From positions 155,293-219,292 of the forward strand of contig NZ_SAVB01000003.1 in assembly GCF_004022265.1 (NCBI RefSeq): a DNA stretch of 64,000 nt, read 5' to 3'. Shown here in pieces: positions 8,129 to 17,095 of this stretch. This DNA is from Paenirhodobacter ferrireducens (GTDB taxonomy: Bacteria > Pseudomonadota > Alphaproteobacteria > Rhodobacterales > Rhodobacteraceae). A program made the translations under genes and the position numbers. Under the pieces are notes generated by a model. The model searched no databases and had not been told where the DNA came from. It saw only the letters and a list, made by a program, of their open reading frames with translations. Position 1 is the first letter of the stretch, and the number at the start of each line of letters is the position of its first letter.

Positions 8129-9914
8129 CGGGCTGGTCCAGAGCTGTGGAGGAGGCCGAAATGTGGCCTGAGCCGGCGGTCTCAGCCGTGTCCAGGCGGA
8201 CGGGCACCAACGCCTCGGCGAGATAGGCCTCGCGGCAGGCGCTGCGGCGGATCTTGTTGCTGGTGGTGCGCGGCAGGGCTCCGGGGCGCACCAGCACGAC
8301 ATCCGATGCCCGCACGCCGAAGCTCTCGCAAATTGCGGCCGACACCGCCTGGGCGGCAAGACTGAGGGCCGGGTCGGTCAGATGACCTCGTTTAACTTCC
8401 TGAAGGACGATCAGCGCGTCAGTCCCGTCGTGATCGATGGCAAAGGCGGCGGCGGTCCCGGCGAGAGCAGGGTGAGCGCGCGAGGCGGTGGCCTCGATGT
8501 CCTCCGGATGATGCTTGGCCCCCCTGACGATGACCACCTCCTTCAGGCGGCCGACGATGACGAGGTCGTCACCCCGCATCAGCCCCAGATCACCGGTGCG
8601 CAGGAATGCGGCGCCGTCAAGATCATCGGCAAGCCGGGCCTGGAATGTCGCACGGGATTGGGGCTCCTGCCGCCAGTATCCCGCCCCCACATTGGGGCCC
8701 GCCACCCAGACCTCGCCCACCTGGCCTTCGGCCATGCGCCGGCGACTCTCGGGATCGACAATGGCCAGGACCTGCCCGAAGGCGGCTTTGCCGCAAATCA
8801 CCCGGTCGATCTCTTCGGATCGCCCGGGGGCGGCGGGGGTCTTGGCGCAGGCAAGACCACGTCCGGCCGGCCCGCCGGAGATGAACAGCGTTGCCTCGGC
8901 CATTCCGTAGCAGGGGAACAATGCATTCGGGTCAAAGCCGGCGGGGGCCAGAAGCTCGGCAAAGCGGCGCAGATCATCTGACCGCACGGGTTCGGCGCCA
9001 CAAAAGGCGACGCGCCAGGAACTCAAATCCAGCCCGTTCAGCTGCTCGGGCCGGATGCGATCCGCACACAGCGCATAGGCGAAATTGGGGCCGCCGCTGC
9101 TGGTCCCGCGATAGCGCTCGATGGCCTGCAGCCAGCGCAACGGTCGCTGGATGAAATCCATCGGCGACATCAGCACCGCGAGGCCCCCGAGGTAGAGAGG
9201 TTGCAGCAACCCGCCTACCAGGCCCATGTCATGGAACAGCGGCAGCCAACTTATCATCCGCGTATCCGCGTCGTGACCAAAGGCGATGCGGATCATCTCC
9301 ATATTGGCCATCAGATTGCTATGGGTCACAATCACGCCACGGGGATCGGCGGTCGAGCCGGAGGTGTATTGCAGGAATGCCGGATCCTCGGGCTTCAGGG
9401 CCGATGGCATCCAGGTGCCTGTCTCCTCCCCGGCATCCGTCCCGTCGGTCACCACCCAGGGAATGTCTGACATCTGCGCCGGAAAGGTGCCGCGAATCGT
9501 CGCGTCGGCTGCCAGTGTGGCGCTTGTCAGAACCAGACGGGGGCGGGCATCGGCAGCAATGGCCGCGATCCGCGAAGCCGAGCGCGACGGGGTGATGAAG
9601 GGGGGCGGAACGGCGATGGCCCCGGCGTAAAGGCAGGCGCAAAAGCCGATGACGAACGGAAGACCCGCCGGATAGACCAGCAGCACGGTCTGCCCTCGGG
9701 CGCCCTCTCGGACCAGCCGCGCGGCCCAGGCTCGGGCCTGCCGGTCCAGTTCTCCATAGGTCAGACAGCGTCCATCGCCTTCGCCCCGGTCCAGGAAGCG
9801 CAGGGCGATCTTGTCGGGAACGGTCTGCGCGTGGTGGCGCAGAACTTGAACCAGACTGGTCTTCCTTTTCGGGCGCGTCTCGTCCGCGCGGATCTCCGGC
9901 AGGCCTGTGTCCAC
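8121..9914 (-). CDS. Fatty acyl-AMP ligase (FAAL-like adenylating enzyme)
   Basis: 597 residues from a GTG at 9914 (VDTGLPEIRADETRPKRK). That start has an AGAGGA ribosome binding site 8 nt upstream and follows the upstream stop by 2 bp; the longer frame to 9992 overlaps the preceding gene. ANL superfamily signatures: LQYTSGSTADPRGVIVTHSN (A3), SWLPLFHDMGLVGGLLQPLY typical of FAALs, CYGMAEATLFISGG (A5), FLRTGDLGLM (A7) and VIVRGAKHHPEDIEATA. FAALs activate a fatty acid as acyl-AMP and load it on a carrier protein rather than CoA; an ACP gene lies two genes on. No PKS or NRPS extension module is present, so the acyl chain is probably modified in place (inference). Confidence 0.88.
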   Translation of the reverse strand: MDTGLPEIRADETRPKRKTSLVQVLRHHAQTVPDKIALRFLDRGEGDGRCLTYGELDRQARAWAARLVREGARGQTVLLVYPAGLPFVIGFCACLYAGAIAVPPPFITPSRSASRIAAIAADARPRLVLTSATLAADATIRGTFPAQMSDIPWVVTDGTDAGEETGTWMPSALKPEDPAFLQYTSGSTADPRGVIVTHSNLMANMEMIRIAFGHDADTRMISWLPLFHDMGLVGGLLQPLYLGGLAVLMSPMDFIQRPLRWLQAIERYRGTSSGGPNFAYALCADRIRPEQLNGLDLSSWRVAFCGAEPVRSDDLRRFAELLAPAGFDPNALFPCYGMAEATLFISGGPAGRGLACAKTPAAPGRSEEIDRVICGKAAFGQVLAIVDPESRRRMAEGQVGEVWVAGPNVGAGYWRQEPQSRATFQARLADDLDGAAFLRTGDLGLMRGDDLVIVGRLKEVVIVRGAKHHPEDIEATASRAHPALAGTAAAFAIDHDGTDALIVLQEVKRGHLTDPALSLAAQAVSAAICESFGVRASDVVLVRPGALPRTTSNKIRRSACREAYLAEALVPVRLDTAETAGSGHISASSTALDQPDD

Positions 9915-9916
9915 CT

Positions 9917-10852
9917 CTACTGTCCTCTTTGCTGAAACCTGGTGACGGCTTCGGTTGAAGGGCTGTGCTTCAGATCCGCTCCCACCTCGCACCGGTTGCA
10001 GACCGGCATCTCGGCACGGCGCGAGGCCAGGGCTTCAAGAAAGGCGGCCCGCTTGGCACCGGCAAACAGGACGCTGTAACGGCTTTCACCGAGGTTCCCC
10101 AAGAATGCGGCGCCCGGATGAAAGCAGCACGGAACGATATTCCCGCGATGGTCGATGTAAAGATTGCCCGGGGCGGCCGCAATTGCACAGCCGCCCTGAC
10201 CCATGGGGACCCTGTCCCGGGCCCGGTCGCGGAGGCTGTCGGGCAGCTGAATCCAACTGCGGAATTCTGGGTGGACACCGAAGGGTTTCAGCACCTCTCG
10301 CCACCGCAGCCTGTCCTCGGGAGCCTCGATGACGCAGCGCGCCTGCAAATGAAGGCCTGGATGCCGGGCTGCCAGATCCCGGGCGAAAGCCAGGAAGGAC
10401 ATGAGCTTCGACCACCTGGCGGGCGGCCGCAGGGCCTCATACCGGGCCGCAGTGCCATCTCCGTCGCAGCTGATCGTCAGAAGATTGACCAGCCCCATCG
10501 CCACCAGCGCCTCAAGCCGATCCCTGGCATCGCACTGGGCGTTGGTGGAAATTTCAACCCAGTGAATGTTGATGGGGCAGTCGAGCACACTCCGTCCAAT
10601 CTCTTCAAGATGGGGGTGCAGCAGCGGCTCCCCATAATTGAAGAGGCGCAGCAGGGTGATCTTCGGCACGTCGATATGTGCAAGGCAGCGGCGGAACAGA
10701 TCCGGCGACATGAACTCGGGCCGGGGGGCAAGGCCTGAATTGGGGCAGCCCACGCACCGCAACTGACAGCCGCCGACGACATCGAAGTGAACCGTGGAAA
10801 GCCCTTGCCGCTGCTCGGGAGGTTTCGGTTGCGGCGGCAGAAGATTTGGCAT
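9917..10852 (-). CDS. Radical SAM protein with SPASM domain
   Basis: About 311 residues from ATG at 10852 (MPNLLPPQPKPPEQRQG). The 4Fe-4S/SAM motif is VVGGCQLRCVGCPN (CxxxCxxC), followed by LFNYGEPLLHPHLEE (GGE-like motif), ISTNAQ and LTISCDGDG. The C-terminal SPASM region GNIVPCCFHP...LGNL...MPVCNRCEVG carries further Cys residues for an auxiliary cluster. It is the first gene of the leftward operon. SPASM enzymes modify peptides, sugars or nucleosides by radical chemistry; the substrate here is unknown. The open frame continues upstream to 11383 but runs through the tRNA gene, so that extension is not coding. No strong ribosome binding site precedes the chosen ATG; a TTG about 20 codons earlier is possible. 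Confidence 0.84.
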   Translation of the reverse strand: MPNLLPPQPKPPEQRQGLSTVHFDVVGGCQLRCVGCPNSGLAPRPEFMSPDLFRRCLAHIDVPKITLLRLFNYGEPLLHPHLEEIGRSVLDCPINIHWVEISTNAQCDARDRLEALVAMGLVNLLTISCDGDGTAARYEALRPPARWSKLMSFLAFARDLAARHPGLHLQARCVIEAPEDRLRWREVLKPFGVHPEFRSWIQLPDSLRDRARDRVPMGQGGCAIAAAPGNLYIDHRGNIVPCCFHPGAAFLGNLGESRYSVLFAGAKRAAFLEALASRRAEMPVCNRCEVGADLKHSPSTEAVTRFQQRGQ

Positions 10853-11322
10853 GGGCTTTCGTGCCTGCTCAGAAGCAAGGGGTCTGGAGTTGCCAGATGC
10901 GGCCCCGATCAAACACGCCGACCATTTCGGCTGACCCGATATTGAAAATGCCCGACATTGCCAGCTGTTCCGACCTCTTTGCCCGATCTCGGGCCGCCCG
11001 TGTGATCGGCGCGCCCCGACCCGGCATTTCCCAAATGGTTTGCCGTGGGAGAAAGGGAAACATCGCGAGATCAGCGGGTCAAGAGCTTTGTGGCGTCCAG
11101 GGGGGGGGCGTCGACGCGCCCGTGAGACCGGGGCCACGGTGCTTTCACCGTTCCTGCGTCGGCACTCGAGACTGGGCGACCTGAGCCCGCCAATGGACAC
11201 CAAGGTGCGCGCCATGCTGGTCTGAGCTGCTGTCGATGAAAACCGCCGCCGCTCAGTGGAGCGCCGAAGAAACTTCAAGCATCTGGCGACGCTCGTTTTC
11301 TTGGTTTCTTTTAGGTGAGGGC
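10853..11322. other. Intergenic region between the cluster and tRNA-Thr
   Basis: 470 bp without a convincing gene. It should hold the promoter for the leftward cluster, but I see no clear -35/-10 pair. A run of nine G (11100-11108) is present. The rightward reading ending at 11225 (MDTKVRAMLV) is short and I cannot assign it. Confidence 0.5.
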
Positions 11323-11397
<75 letters not shown>

Positions 11398-11512
11398 GCC
11401 GTTTCGGTCGGCGTCGACCGTGGGCGGGGATTTAGAGGACATCGCGCGGGGGCGCAAGGGCAAATTTTCACTCTCTCTCGACACATTTTTTCGGGCGGGG
11501 TAGAGAGGGCCA

Positions 11513-11698
11513 ATGACAGAGGATACCCCCGAGAAGAAACCCGGCAAGGGCGGCGCGAAAGCTGCGCCCGAAACCCGCGAGGAACGGCTGCGTGCCGCGC
11601 TGCGGGCGAATCTCGCGCGGCGCAAGGCGCAGGCGCGCGGGCGGGCGGCGGATGTGGCCGAGACGGAATCGGGTCGGGGCGGGCAGGAGAACGAGTAG
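11513..11698 (+). CDS. Small basic protein upstream of murA, function unknown
   Basis: 61 residues, rich in Lys, Arg, Ala and Glu (MTEDTPEKKPGKGGAKAAPE... ERLRAALRANLARRKAQARGR). No signal peptide or membrane segment; the middle could form one amphipathic helix. Its stop TAG directly precedes the murA ATG, which supports translation and coupling to murA. I recognise no domain. The position is typical of small conserved genes in this family of bacteria, but I cannot confirm conservation here. Confidence 0.62.
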   Translation: MTEDTPEKKPGKGGAKAAPETREERLRAALRANLARRKAQARGRAADVAETESGRGGQENE

Positions 11699-12967
11699 AT
11701 GGATTCGATCATCGTACGCGGCAACGGGCCGCTTCACGGCCAGATCCCGATTGCCGGGGCCAAGAACGCCTGCCTCGCGCTGATGCCGGCGACGCTTCTG
11801 AGCGAGGAACCGCTGACGCTGACGAATGCGCCGCGGCTGAGCGACATCCGCACCATGACCGAGCTTCTGGCCAGCCTCGGTGCCGAGGTGACGGGGCTGC
11901 AGGACGGCAAGGTGCTGGCCACCTCCTGCCATGGCGAGATCAACCCGGTCGCGGATTATGACATCGTGCGCAAGATGCGCGCCTCGAATCTGGTGCTCGG
12001 CCCGCTGCTGGCGCGGCTCGGCCATGCGGTCGTGTCGCTGCCGGGCGGCTGCGCGATCGGTGCGCGGCCGATGGACATCCACATCGACGCGCTTTCGGCC
12101 CTTGGCGCCGAGATCGAGCTGAAGGAAGGCTATCTGCACGCGCAGGCGCTCGGCGGGCTGCGCGGCGCGGTGCACGAGATGCGATTCGCCTCGGTCGGCG
12201 CGACCGAGAACTTCCTGATGGCCGCGGTGCTGGCGAAGGGCAGCTCGGTGCTGAAGAACGCCGCGCGCGAACCCGAGATCGTCGACCTTGCCCGCTGCCT
12301 GCGCGCGATGGGGGCCGAGATCGAGGGCGAGGGCAGCTCGACCATTACCATCCAGGGCGTCGACCGGCTGCATGGTGCGACCCATCCGGTGGTCACCGAC
12401 CGCATCGAGCTGGGCACCTACATGCTCGCCCCGGCGATCTGCGGCGGCGAGGTCGAATGCCTCGGCGGCAAGATCGAGCTGGTCGAGAGCTTCTGCGAGA
12501 AGCTCGACGCGGCCGGGATCTCGGTCGAGGAGACGGCGACGGGGCTGAAGGTGAAGCGCAAGAACGGCCGGATCCGCGCCGTCGACGTGGTGACCGAGCC
12601 CTTCCCGGGCTTCCCGACCGACCTGCAGGCGCAGATGATGGCGCTTCTGGCCACCGCCGAGGGGACCTCGGTGCTCGAGGAGAAGATCTTCGAGAACCGC
12701 TTCATGCACGCCCCCGAGCTGATGCGCATGGGCGCGCGGATCGAGGTGCAGGGCGGCCAGGCGACGGTGCATGGCGTCGAGAAGCTGAAGGGCGCGCGGG
12801 TGATGGCCACCGACCTTCGGGCCTCGGTGTCGCTGATCCTCGCCGGGCTTGCGGCCGAGGGCGAGACCGTGGTCAGCCGTGTCTACCACCTCGACCGCGG
12901 CTATGAACGGGTCGAGGAAAAGCTCGGCGCGGTCGGCGCCAAGATCGAGCGGGTGAAGGGCGAGTGA
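11699..12967 (+). CDS. murA: UDP-N-acetylglucosamine 1-carboxyvinyltransferase
   Basis: 422 residues, usual length. Transfers enolpyruvate from PEP to UDP-GlcNAc, the first committed step of peptidoglycan synthesis in the cytoplasm. Seen: N-terminal [19 protein letters not shown] with the substrate-binding Lys-Asn pair, the catalytic loop [18 protein letters not shown] with the PEP-reactive Cys (fosfomycin target), and the late motifs [16 protein letters not shown] and [13 protein letters not shown]. Start ATG immediately follows the stop of the small upstream gene, and the stop overlaps a 32-codon reading frame. Confidence 0.97.
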   Translation: MDSIIVRGNGPLHGQIPIAGAKNACLALMPATLLSEEPLTLTNAPRLSDIRTMTELLASLGAEVTGLQDGKVLATSCHGEINPVADYDIVRKMRASNLVLGPLLARLGHAVVSLPGGCAIGARPMDIHIDALSALGAEIELKEGYLHAQALGGLRGAVHEMRFASVGATENFLMAAVLAKGSSVLKNAAREPEIVDLARCLRAMGAEIEGEGSSTITIQGVDRLHGATHPVVTDRIELGTYMLAPAICGGEVECLGGKIELVESFCEKLDAAGISVEETATGLKVKRKNGRIRAVDVVTEPFPGFPTDLQAQMMALLATAEGTSVLEEKIFENRFMHAPELMRMGARIEVQGGQATVHGVEKLKGARVMATDLRASVSLILAGLAAEGETVVSRVYHLDRGYERVEEKLGAVGAKIERVKGE

Positions 12968-13065
12968 TGGCGCAGGGGCGTGCCGCGACCGACGCGCCTG
13001 AGGGGAAGACCTACAAGGAATGGGAGGCCGAGACGCTCTCGGTGCTGCCGCAGGAGGACGCATGA
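12967..13065 (+). CDS. Possible 32-residue small protein between murA and DUF2948 gene
   Basis: ATG at 12967 overlaps the murA stop (TGATG) and its own TGA at 13063-13065 overlaps the next ATG at 13062. The product [20 protein letters not shown]... ends LSVLPQEDA. Perfect coupling at both ends argues for translation, either as a small protein or as a coupling device for the downstream gene. No family recognised. Confidence 0.45.
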   Translation: MAQGRAATDAPEGKTYKEWEAETLSVLPQEDA

Positions 13066-13541
13066 CGACCGACGCGCGATTCGAGGATGGGACAGAGGGG
13101 GCGCTCGCGCTGCGGGCCGAGACGGCCGAGGACCTGAAGGTCATCGCCGCGCTGGTGCAGGACGCGGTGTTCTCCACCGCGGACATCTCGTGGGAGGCGA
13201 AGTCGCGCCGGCTTGCGCTGCTCGTCAACCGCTTCCGTTGGGAGGACAAGGCCGCGGCCGAGGCGGAAAAACGCCCCTACGAGCGGGTGCGCGCGCTTCT
13301 GGTGATTTCGGGCGTGACCGGCATCGCCTCGCAGGGCATCGACCGCAAGGATCGTGACCTCGTGCTGTCGCTTCTCGATCTCGGCTGGGAGCCGGGCGAG
13401 GACCCCGCCGGCCGGGTGCTGCTGACGCTCGCGGGTGACGGTGCGATCGCGGTCTCGGCAGAATGCCTCGAGGTCGACCTGCACGACGTGACGCGGCCCT
13501 ATCGTGCCGTCTCGGGCGCGGCGCCGCATCACCCCGACTGA
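13062..13541 (+). CDS. DUF2948 family protein
   Basis: 159 residues starting MTTDARFEDGTEGALALRAE. The segment LKVIAALVQDAVFSTADISW, the RRLALLVNRFRWED motif and the final AECLEVDLHDVTRPYRAVSG fit the DUF2948 family, a small cytoplasmic protein found mostly in Rhodobacterales and relatives; its biochemical role is unknown. It sits between murA and hisD, the usual location in this family. Followed by a ~180 bp non-coding gap before hisD. Confidence 0.85.
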   Translation: MTTDARFEDGTEGALALRAETAEDLKVIAALVQDAVFSTADISWEAKSRRLALLVNRFRWEDKAAAEAEKRPYERVRALLVISGVTGIASQGIDRKDRDLVLSLLDLGWEPGEDPAGRVLLTLAGDGAIAVSAECLEVDLHDVTRPYRAVSGAAPHHPD

Positions 13542-13725
13542 TCCGGCCTTTTGCCAGGCTGAAATACTTTCGGGGAGCCGGCGGCGAGCCCCCGGCGGCC
13601 GCCTGGGCGGATCCGTCGGATGACTGTTTGGGCCGGGAAAAAGCCGGGGGTGCAGGGCAGGGGACACGAGTGCTTGCCCCGCGCGCGGCAAGGCCTTAAT
13701 CCCTTGGGCAAGAAGGAGCCTCCCC

Positions 13726-15057
13726 ATGCCGCATTTCCTTGCCACCGCCGACGCCGATTTCGAGACCCGCTTCACCGCGCTTCTGGGGATGAAGCGCGAG
13801 GACAGTCCCGATGTCGATGCGGCCGTCGCCGCAATCATCGCCGATGTGCGCACGCGCGGCGATGCGGCGGTGATCGCGCTGACCGAGAAATTCGACCGGC
13901 TGTCGCTGACCCCGGAAACCCTCGCCTTCTCGCCTGCCGAGATGGAGGCGGAAATCGCCAAGGTGCCGGCGGCCGAGCGTGCCGCACTCGAGCTCGCGGC
14001 CGAGCGGATCCGCACCTATCACGCGCGGCAGATGCCGAAGGCCGAGGAACGCTGGAGCGAACCCACCGGCGCCGAGCTCGGCTGGCGCTGGACGCCGGTC
14101 TCGGCGGCGGGGCTTTACGTGCCGGGCGGGCTGGCCTCGTATCCGTCCTCGGTGCTGATGAATGCGATTCCGGCCAAGGTCGCCGGGGTCGAGCGGCTGG
14201 TCATCGCCTGCCCGACGCCCGGGGGCGCGGTGAACCCGCTGGTGCTGCTCGCGGCGCGGCTTGCGGGCGTCGATACCGTCTACCGGATCGGCGGCGCACA
14301 GGCGATTGCGGCGCTTGCCTATGGCACGGCGACGATCACCCCGGTCGACAAGATCACCGGGCCGGGCAACGCCTTTGTCGCCGCGGCGAAGCGGCGCGTC
14401 TTCGGCAAGGTCGGCATCGACATGATTGCCGGCCCCTCCGAGATTCTGGTGATCGCCGACGGCACCGCCAACCCCGACTGGGTGGCGATCGACCTGCTCA
14501 GCCAGGCCGAACACGACCAGTCGGCGCAGGCGCTGCTGCTGACCCCCGATGCGGGCTTCGCGAAAGAGGTCGTCGCGGCGCTGGAAAAACGGCTTGCCAC
14601 GCTTGAGCGGCGCGAGATCGCCGGCGCGAGCTGGCGCGATTTCGGCACCGTCATCGTCACCCGCGACCTGAGCGAGGCGGCGGCGCTGTCGAACCGCGTC
14701 GCGCCCGAGCACCTTGAACTTTGCGTCGCCGATCCCGAGGCGCTGAGCGCCGAAATCACCCATGCCGGTGCGATCTTCCTTGGCCAGTGGACGCCCGAGG
14801 CGATCGGCGATTATGTCGGCGGGCCGAACCACGTTCTGCCCACGGCGCGTTCGGCGCGCTTCTCCTCGGGGCTGAGCGCGATGGACTTCCTCAAGCGCAC
14901 CACGCTCGCGAGGATGACGCCCGAGGCGCTGCGCGCGATCGGCCCCTCGGCCGAGATCCTCGCCACCTCGGAAAGCCTGCAGGCGCATGGCCTGTCGGTG
15001 CGGGCCCGGCTTGACGCGCTGAACTGCGCCGAGGCGCTGAAGGAAGGGGACGCCTGA
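13726..15057 (+). CDS. hisD: Histidinol dehydrogenase
   Basis: 443 residues, full length. Catalyses the last two steps of histidine synthesis, oxidising L-histidinol to histidine with NAD+ and zinc. Signature regions: YVPGGLASYPSSVLMNAIPAKVAG, the NAD-binding GGAQAIAALAYGT, KITGPGNAFVAAAKR, IDMIAGPSEILVIAD and the Zn/catalytic segment SQAEHDQSAQALL; C-terminal GPNHVLPTARSARFSSGLS. The stop TGA overlaps the ATG of the UPF0262 gene, and the chain continues with a phosphatase, an arrangement common in Rhodobacterales. Confidence 0.97.
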   Translation: MPHFLATADADFETRFTALLGMKREDSPDVDAAVAAIIADVRTRGDAAVIALTEKFDRLSLTPETLAFSPAEMEAEIAKVPAAERAALELAAERIRTYHARQMPKAEERWSEPTGAELGWRWTPVSAAGLYVPGGLASYPSSVLMNAIPAKVAGVERLVIACPTPGGAVNPLVLLAARLAGVDTVYRIGGAQAIAALAYGTATITPVDKITGPGNAFVAAAKRRVFGKVGIDMIAGPSEILVIADGTANPDWVAIDLLSQAEHDQSAQALLLTPDAGFAKEVVAALEKRLATLERREIAGASWRDFGTVIVTRDLSEAAALSNRVAPEHLELCVADPEALSAEITHAGAIFLGQWTPEAIGDYVGGPNHVLPTARSARFSSGLSAMDFLKRTTLARMTPEALRAIGPSAEILATSESLQAHGLSVRARLDALNCAEALKEGDA

Positions 15058-15536
15058 TGGCCCGCATCACCCGTCTCGAGATCGACGACAGCGGCCTGCC
15101 GGCCCCCGCCCCGGAAATCGAGCAGGAGCGCCGCGTCGCGGTCTTCGACCTGCTCGAGGACAACAGCTTCACCCTCCCGGGCCGCGACGGCGCCCCGGCG
15201 CCCGAGGGCCCCTTCGCGCTGACGCTGGCTGTGCGCGACGGCCGGCTGGTCTTCGACACCGCCACCGAGGCGGGCGAGAAGGTGGCCGAGTTCCACCTCA
15301 GCTTCGGCCCGTTCCGGCAGGCGGTGAAGGATTACTTCCAGATCTGCGCCAGCTATTTCGACGCGGTGAAGAAGCTGCCGCCGAGCCAGATCGAGGCGAT
15401 CGACATGGCCCGGCGCGGCATCCACAACGAAGGCGCGCGGATCTTGCAGGAGCGGCTCGAAGGCAAGGCCGAGCTCGACATCGACACTGCGCGCCGCCTT
15501 TTCACTCTCGTCTGTGTTCTTACCCCGGTAAAATGA
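15057..15536 (+). CDS. UPF0262 family protein
   Basis: 159 residues beginning MARITRLEIDDSGLPAPAPE. The conserved blocks ERRVAVFDLLEDNSF, FHLSFGPFRQAVKDYFQICA and IEAIDMARRGIHNEGA mark UPF0262, an alphaproteobacterial family of unknown function. Coupled to hisD by a 4-bp overlap and to the following phosphatase by another. The usual length is about 160 residues, so the gene is intact. Confidence 0.92.
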   Translation: MARITRLEIDDSGLPAPAPEIEQERRVAVFDLLEDNSFTLPGRDGAPAPEGPFALTLAVRDGRLVFDTATEAGEKVAEFHLSFGPFRQAVKDYFQICASYFDAVKKLPPSQIEAIDMARRGIHNEGARILQERLEGKAELDIDTARRLFTLVCVLTPVK

Positions 15537-15994
15537 TGGCGTCGCTTCCCCATTCGGTCCTGTTCTGCTGCGACCACAACGCCACGCGTTCGCCGATGGC
15601 CGAGGGGATGATGAAGAAGTTCTACGGTCGCGAGGTCTATGTGCAGTCGGTGGGGGTGAAGTCGGATCTGGAGATCGACGGTTTCACCATCGCCGTGTGC
15701 CACGAGATCGGCGTCGATCTGACCCGCCACCGCGCCCGCGATTTCAACGAGCTGTCGGATTTCGGCGACGAGATCGAATCCTTCGATCTGGTGGTGGCGC
15801 TGACGCCGGCCTCGCGCGCGCTGGCCGAAGAGGCGGCGCGGGTGCATCACGTCTCGGTCGAATACTGGCCGATCACCGATCCGACCGGGGTGGGCGAGGG
15901 GCGCGAGGCGCGGCTGGCGGCCTATCGGCTGACCCGCGACCAGATCCGCGCCCATATGGTCGAGCGCTTCGGGGCGCCGAAACAGCCGATCTGA
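15533..15994 (+). CDS. Low-molecular-weight protein-tyrosine-phosphatase family protein
   Basis: 153 residues. N-terminal P-loop SVLFCCDHNATRSPMAEGMM contains C-x5-R-S, the LMW-PTP/arsenate reductase catalytic signature; the general-acid Asp is probably in ITDPTGVGEG. Two ATGs (15533 and 15536) are possible. The fold is also used by arsenate reductases, but no additional redox Cys pair of the ArsC type is obvious, so a phosphatase is preferred. Translationally coupled to the UPF0262 gene. Confidence 0.85.
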   Translation: MMASLPHSVLFCCDHNATRSPMAEGMMKKFYGREVYVQSVGVKSDLEIDGFTIAVCHEIGVDLTRHRARDFNELSDFGDEIESFDLVVALTPASRALAEEAARVHHVSVEYWPITDPTGVGEGREARLAAYRLTRDQIRAHMVERFGAPKQPI

Positions 15995-16103
15995 GCCGCT
16001 GCCGCCGCGACGGTTTCGCGCGCCCGGACGTCGGTTGCGGGGTTTGACGCGGGGCCTCGCGCATGCCACATCTCGGTCAGTTCCATCCGACCGGAGTTCG
16101 CCC

Positions 16104-16511
16104 ATGCCCCGCGCCGAAGCCCTTGCCACCGTCACCCGCTATTACGAGGCCTTCAACGCCGGCGACACCGCCGCGATGGAGGCACTGATCGCCGACGAGT
16201 TCGAGCATCACGTGAACGAGGGCGAGATCCGCCGCGGCGCCGAGGCCTTCCGCGCCTTCAATGCCCACATGACGCGCTGCTACCGCGAGCATCTGGCCGA
16301 TGTCGTGGTGATGGCGAATGACGCGGGCACCCGCGCGGCGGCCGAATTCGTCGTGCATGGCGTCTATATCGAGTCCGACGACGGCCTGCCCGAGGCGCGC
16401 GGGCAGAAATACGTGCTGCCGGCCGGCGCCTTCCTCAGCCTGAAGGACGGCCGCATCACCCGGGTGACGACCTATTACAACCTGTCCGACTGGGTCCGGC
16501 AGGTCAGCTGA
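16104..16511 (+). CDS. SnoaL/NTF2-like (ketosteroid isomerase-related) protein
   Basis: 135 residues from ATG at 16104 (MPRAEALATVTRYYEAFNAG). The opening YYEAFNAGDTAAMEALIADEFEHH is the helix typical of SnoaL-like NTF2 folds, followed by the curved sheet and a final EGRITRV-like strand (LKDGRITRVTTYYNL). Such proteins are small hydrolases, isomerases or binding proteins; the substrate is unknown. Its stop overlaps the start of the GNAT gene (TGATG), so it heads a three-gene unit with GNAT and nitrilase. Confidence 0.8.
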   Translation: MPRAEALATVTRYYEAFNAGDTAAMEALIADEFEHHVNEGEIRRGAEAFRAFNAHMTRCYREHLADVVVMANDAGTRAAAEFVVHGVYIESDDGLPEARGQKYVLPAGAFLSLKDGRITRVTTYYNLSDWVRQVS

Positions 16512-17095
16512 TGGTCGAGGTCCGCAGCCTGACCGGCGCGGCGCTTGACGCGGCGCTTGACGACGTGGCGCGGCTGCGCATCGCGGTGTTCCGCGACTGG
16601 CCTTACCTTTACGACGGCTCGCTCGACTACGAGCGGCGCTATCTCGAAAGCTATCGCGCCTCGGACACGGCGGTGGTGGTCGGCGCCTTCGACGGTGCGA
16701 GGCTTGTCGGCGCCGCGACCGGCACGCCGCTCGAGGATCACGCCGAGGATTTCGCCGCCCCCTTCGCGGACACCGGGCTGCCGCTCGAGACGGTCTTCTA
16801 CTGCGCCGAGTCGGTGCTGCTGCCCGAGTATCGCGGCCATGGCCTCGGCCACGCCTTCTTCGATGCGCGCGAGGCCCATGCCCGGGCGCTTGGCCGCAGT
16901 TTCTCCGCCTTCTGCTCGGTGATGCGGCCGGCCGATCACCCGATGCGGCCCGCGGGCTACCGCCCGCTTGACGGGTTCTGGCGCAAGCGCGGCTACGAGC
17001 CGATGCCGGGCGTCGTCGCGCACTTCCGCTGGACCGATCTCGGCGACAGCGAACAGACCGAAAAACCGCTGCAATTCTGGGGGCGTGCGCTGTGA
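16511..17095 (+). CDS. GNAT-family N-acetyltransferase
   Basis: 194 residues. GNAT core: acceptor-side strands VVVGAFDGARLVGAATGTPL, then the acetyl-CoA pyrophosphate-binding loop LLPEYRGHGLGHAFFDAREAH (Q/RxxGxG/A variant YRGHGLG), followed by SFSAFCSVMRPADHPMRP. The acyl acceptor cannot be predicted. The frequent pairing of this GNAT type with a nitrilase downstream, overlapped here by 4 bp (GTGA), suggests a small pathway acting on one metabolite (inference). Confidence 0.86.
   Translation: MVEVRSLTGAALDAALDDVARLRIAVFRDWPYLYDGSLDYERRYLESYRASDTAVVVGAFDGARLVGAATGTPLEDHAEDFAAPFADTGLPLETVFYCAESVLLPEYRGHGLGHAFFDAREAHARALGRSFSAFCSVMRPADHPMRPAGYRPLDGFWRKRGYEPMPGVVAHFRWTDLGDSEQTEKPLQFWGRAL

Noticed and set aside
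11100..11108. Nine-G tract as a phase-variation switch for the cluster
   Set aside because: It is about 250 bp from the first start codon and not placed within a recognisable promoter or reading frame.
15533..15994. Arsenate reductase (ArsC, thioredoxin-linked)
   Set aside because: Only the P-loop Cys-x5-Arg is clear; the extra resolving Cys pair and an ars operon are absent.
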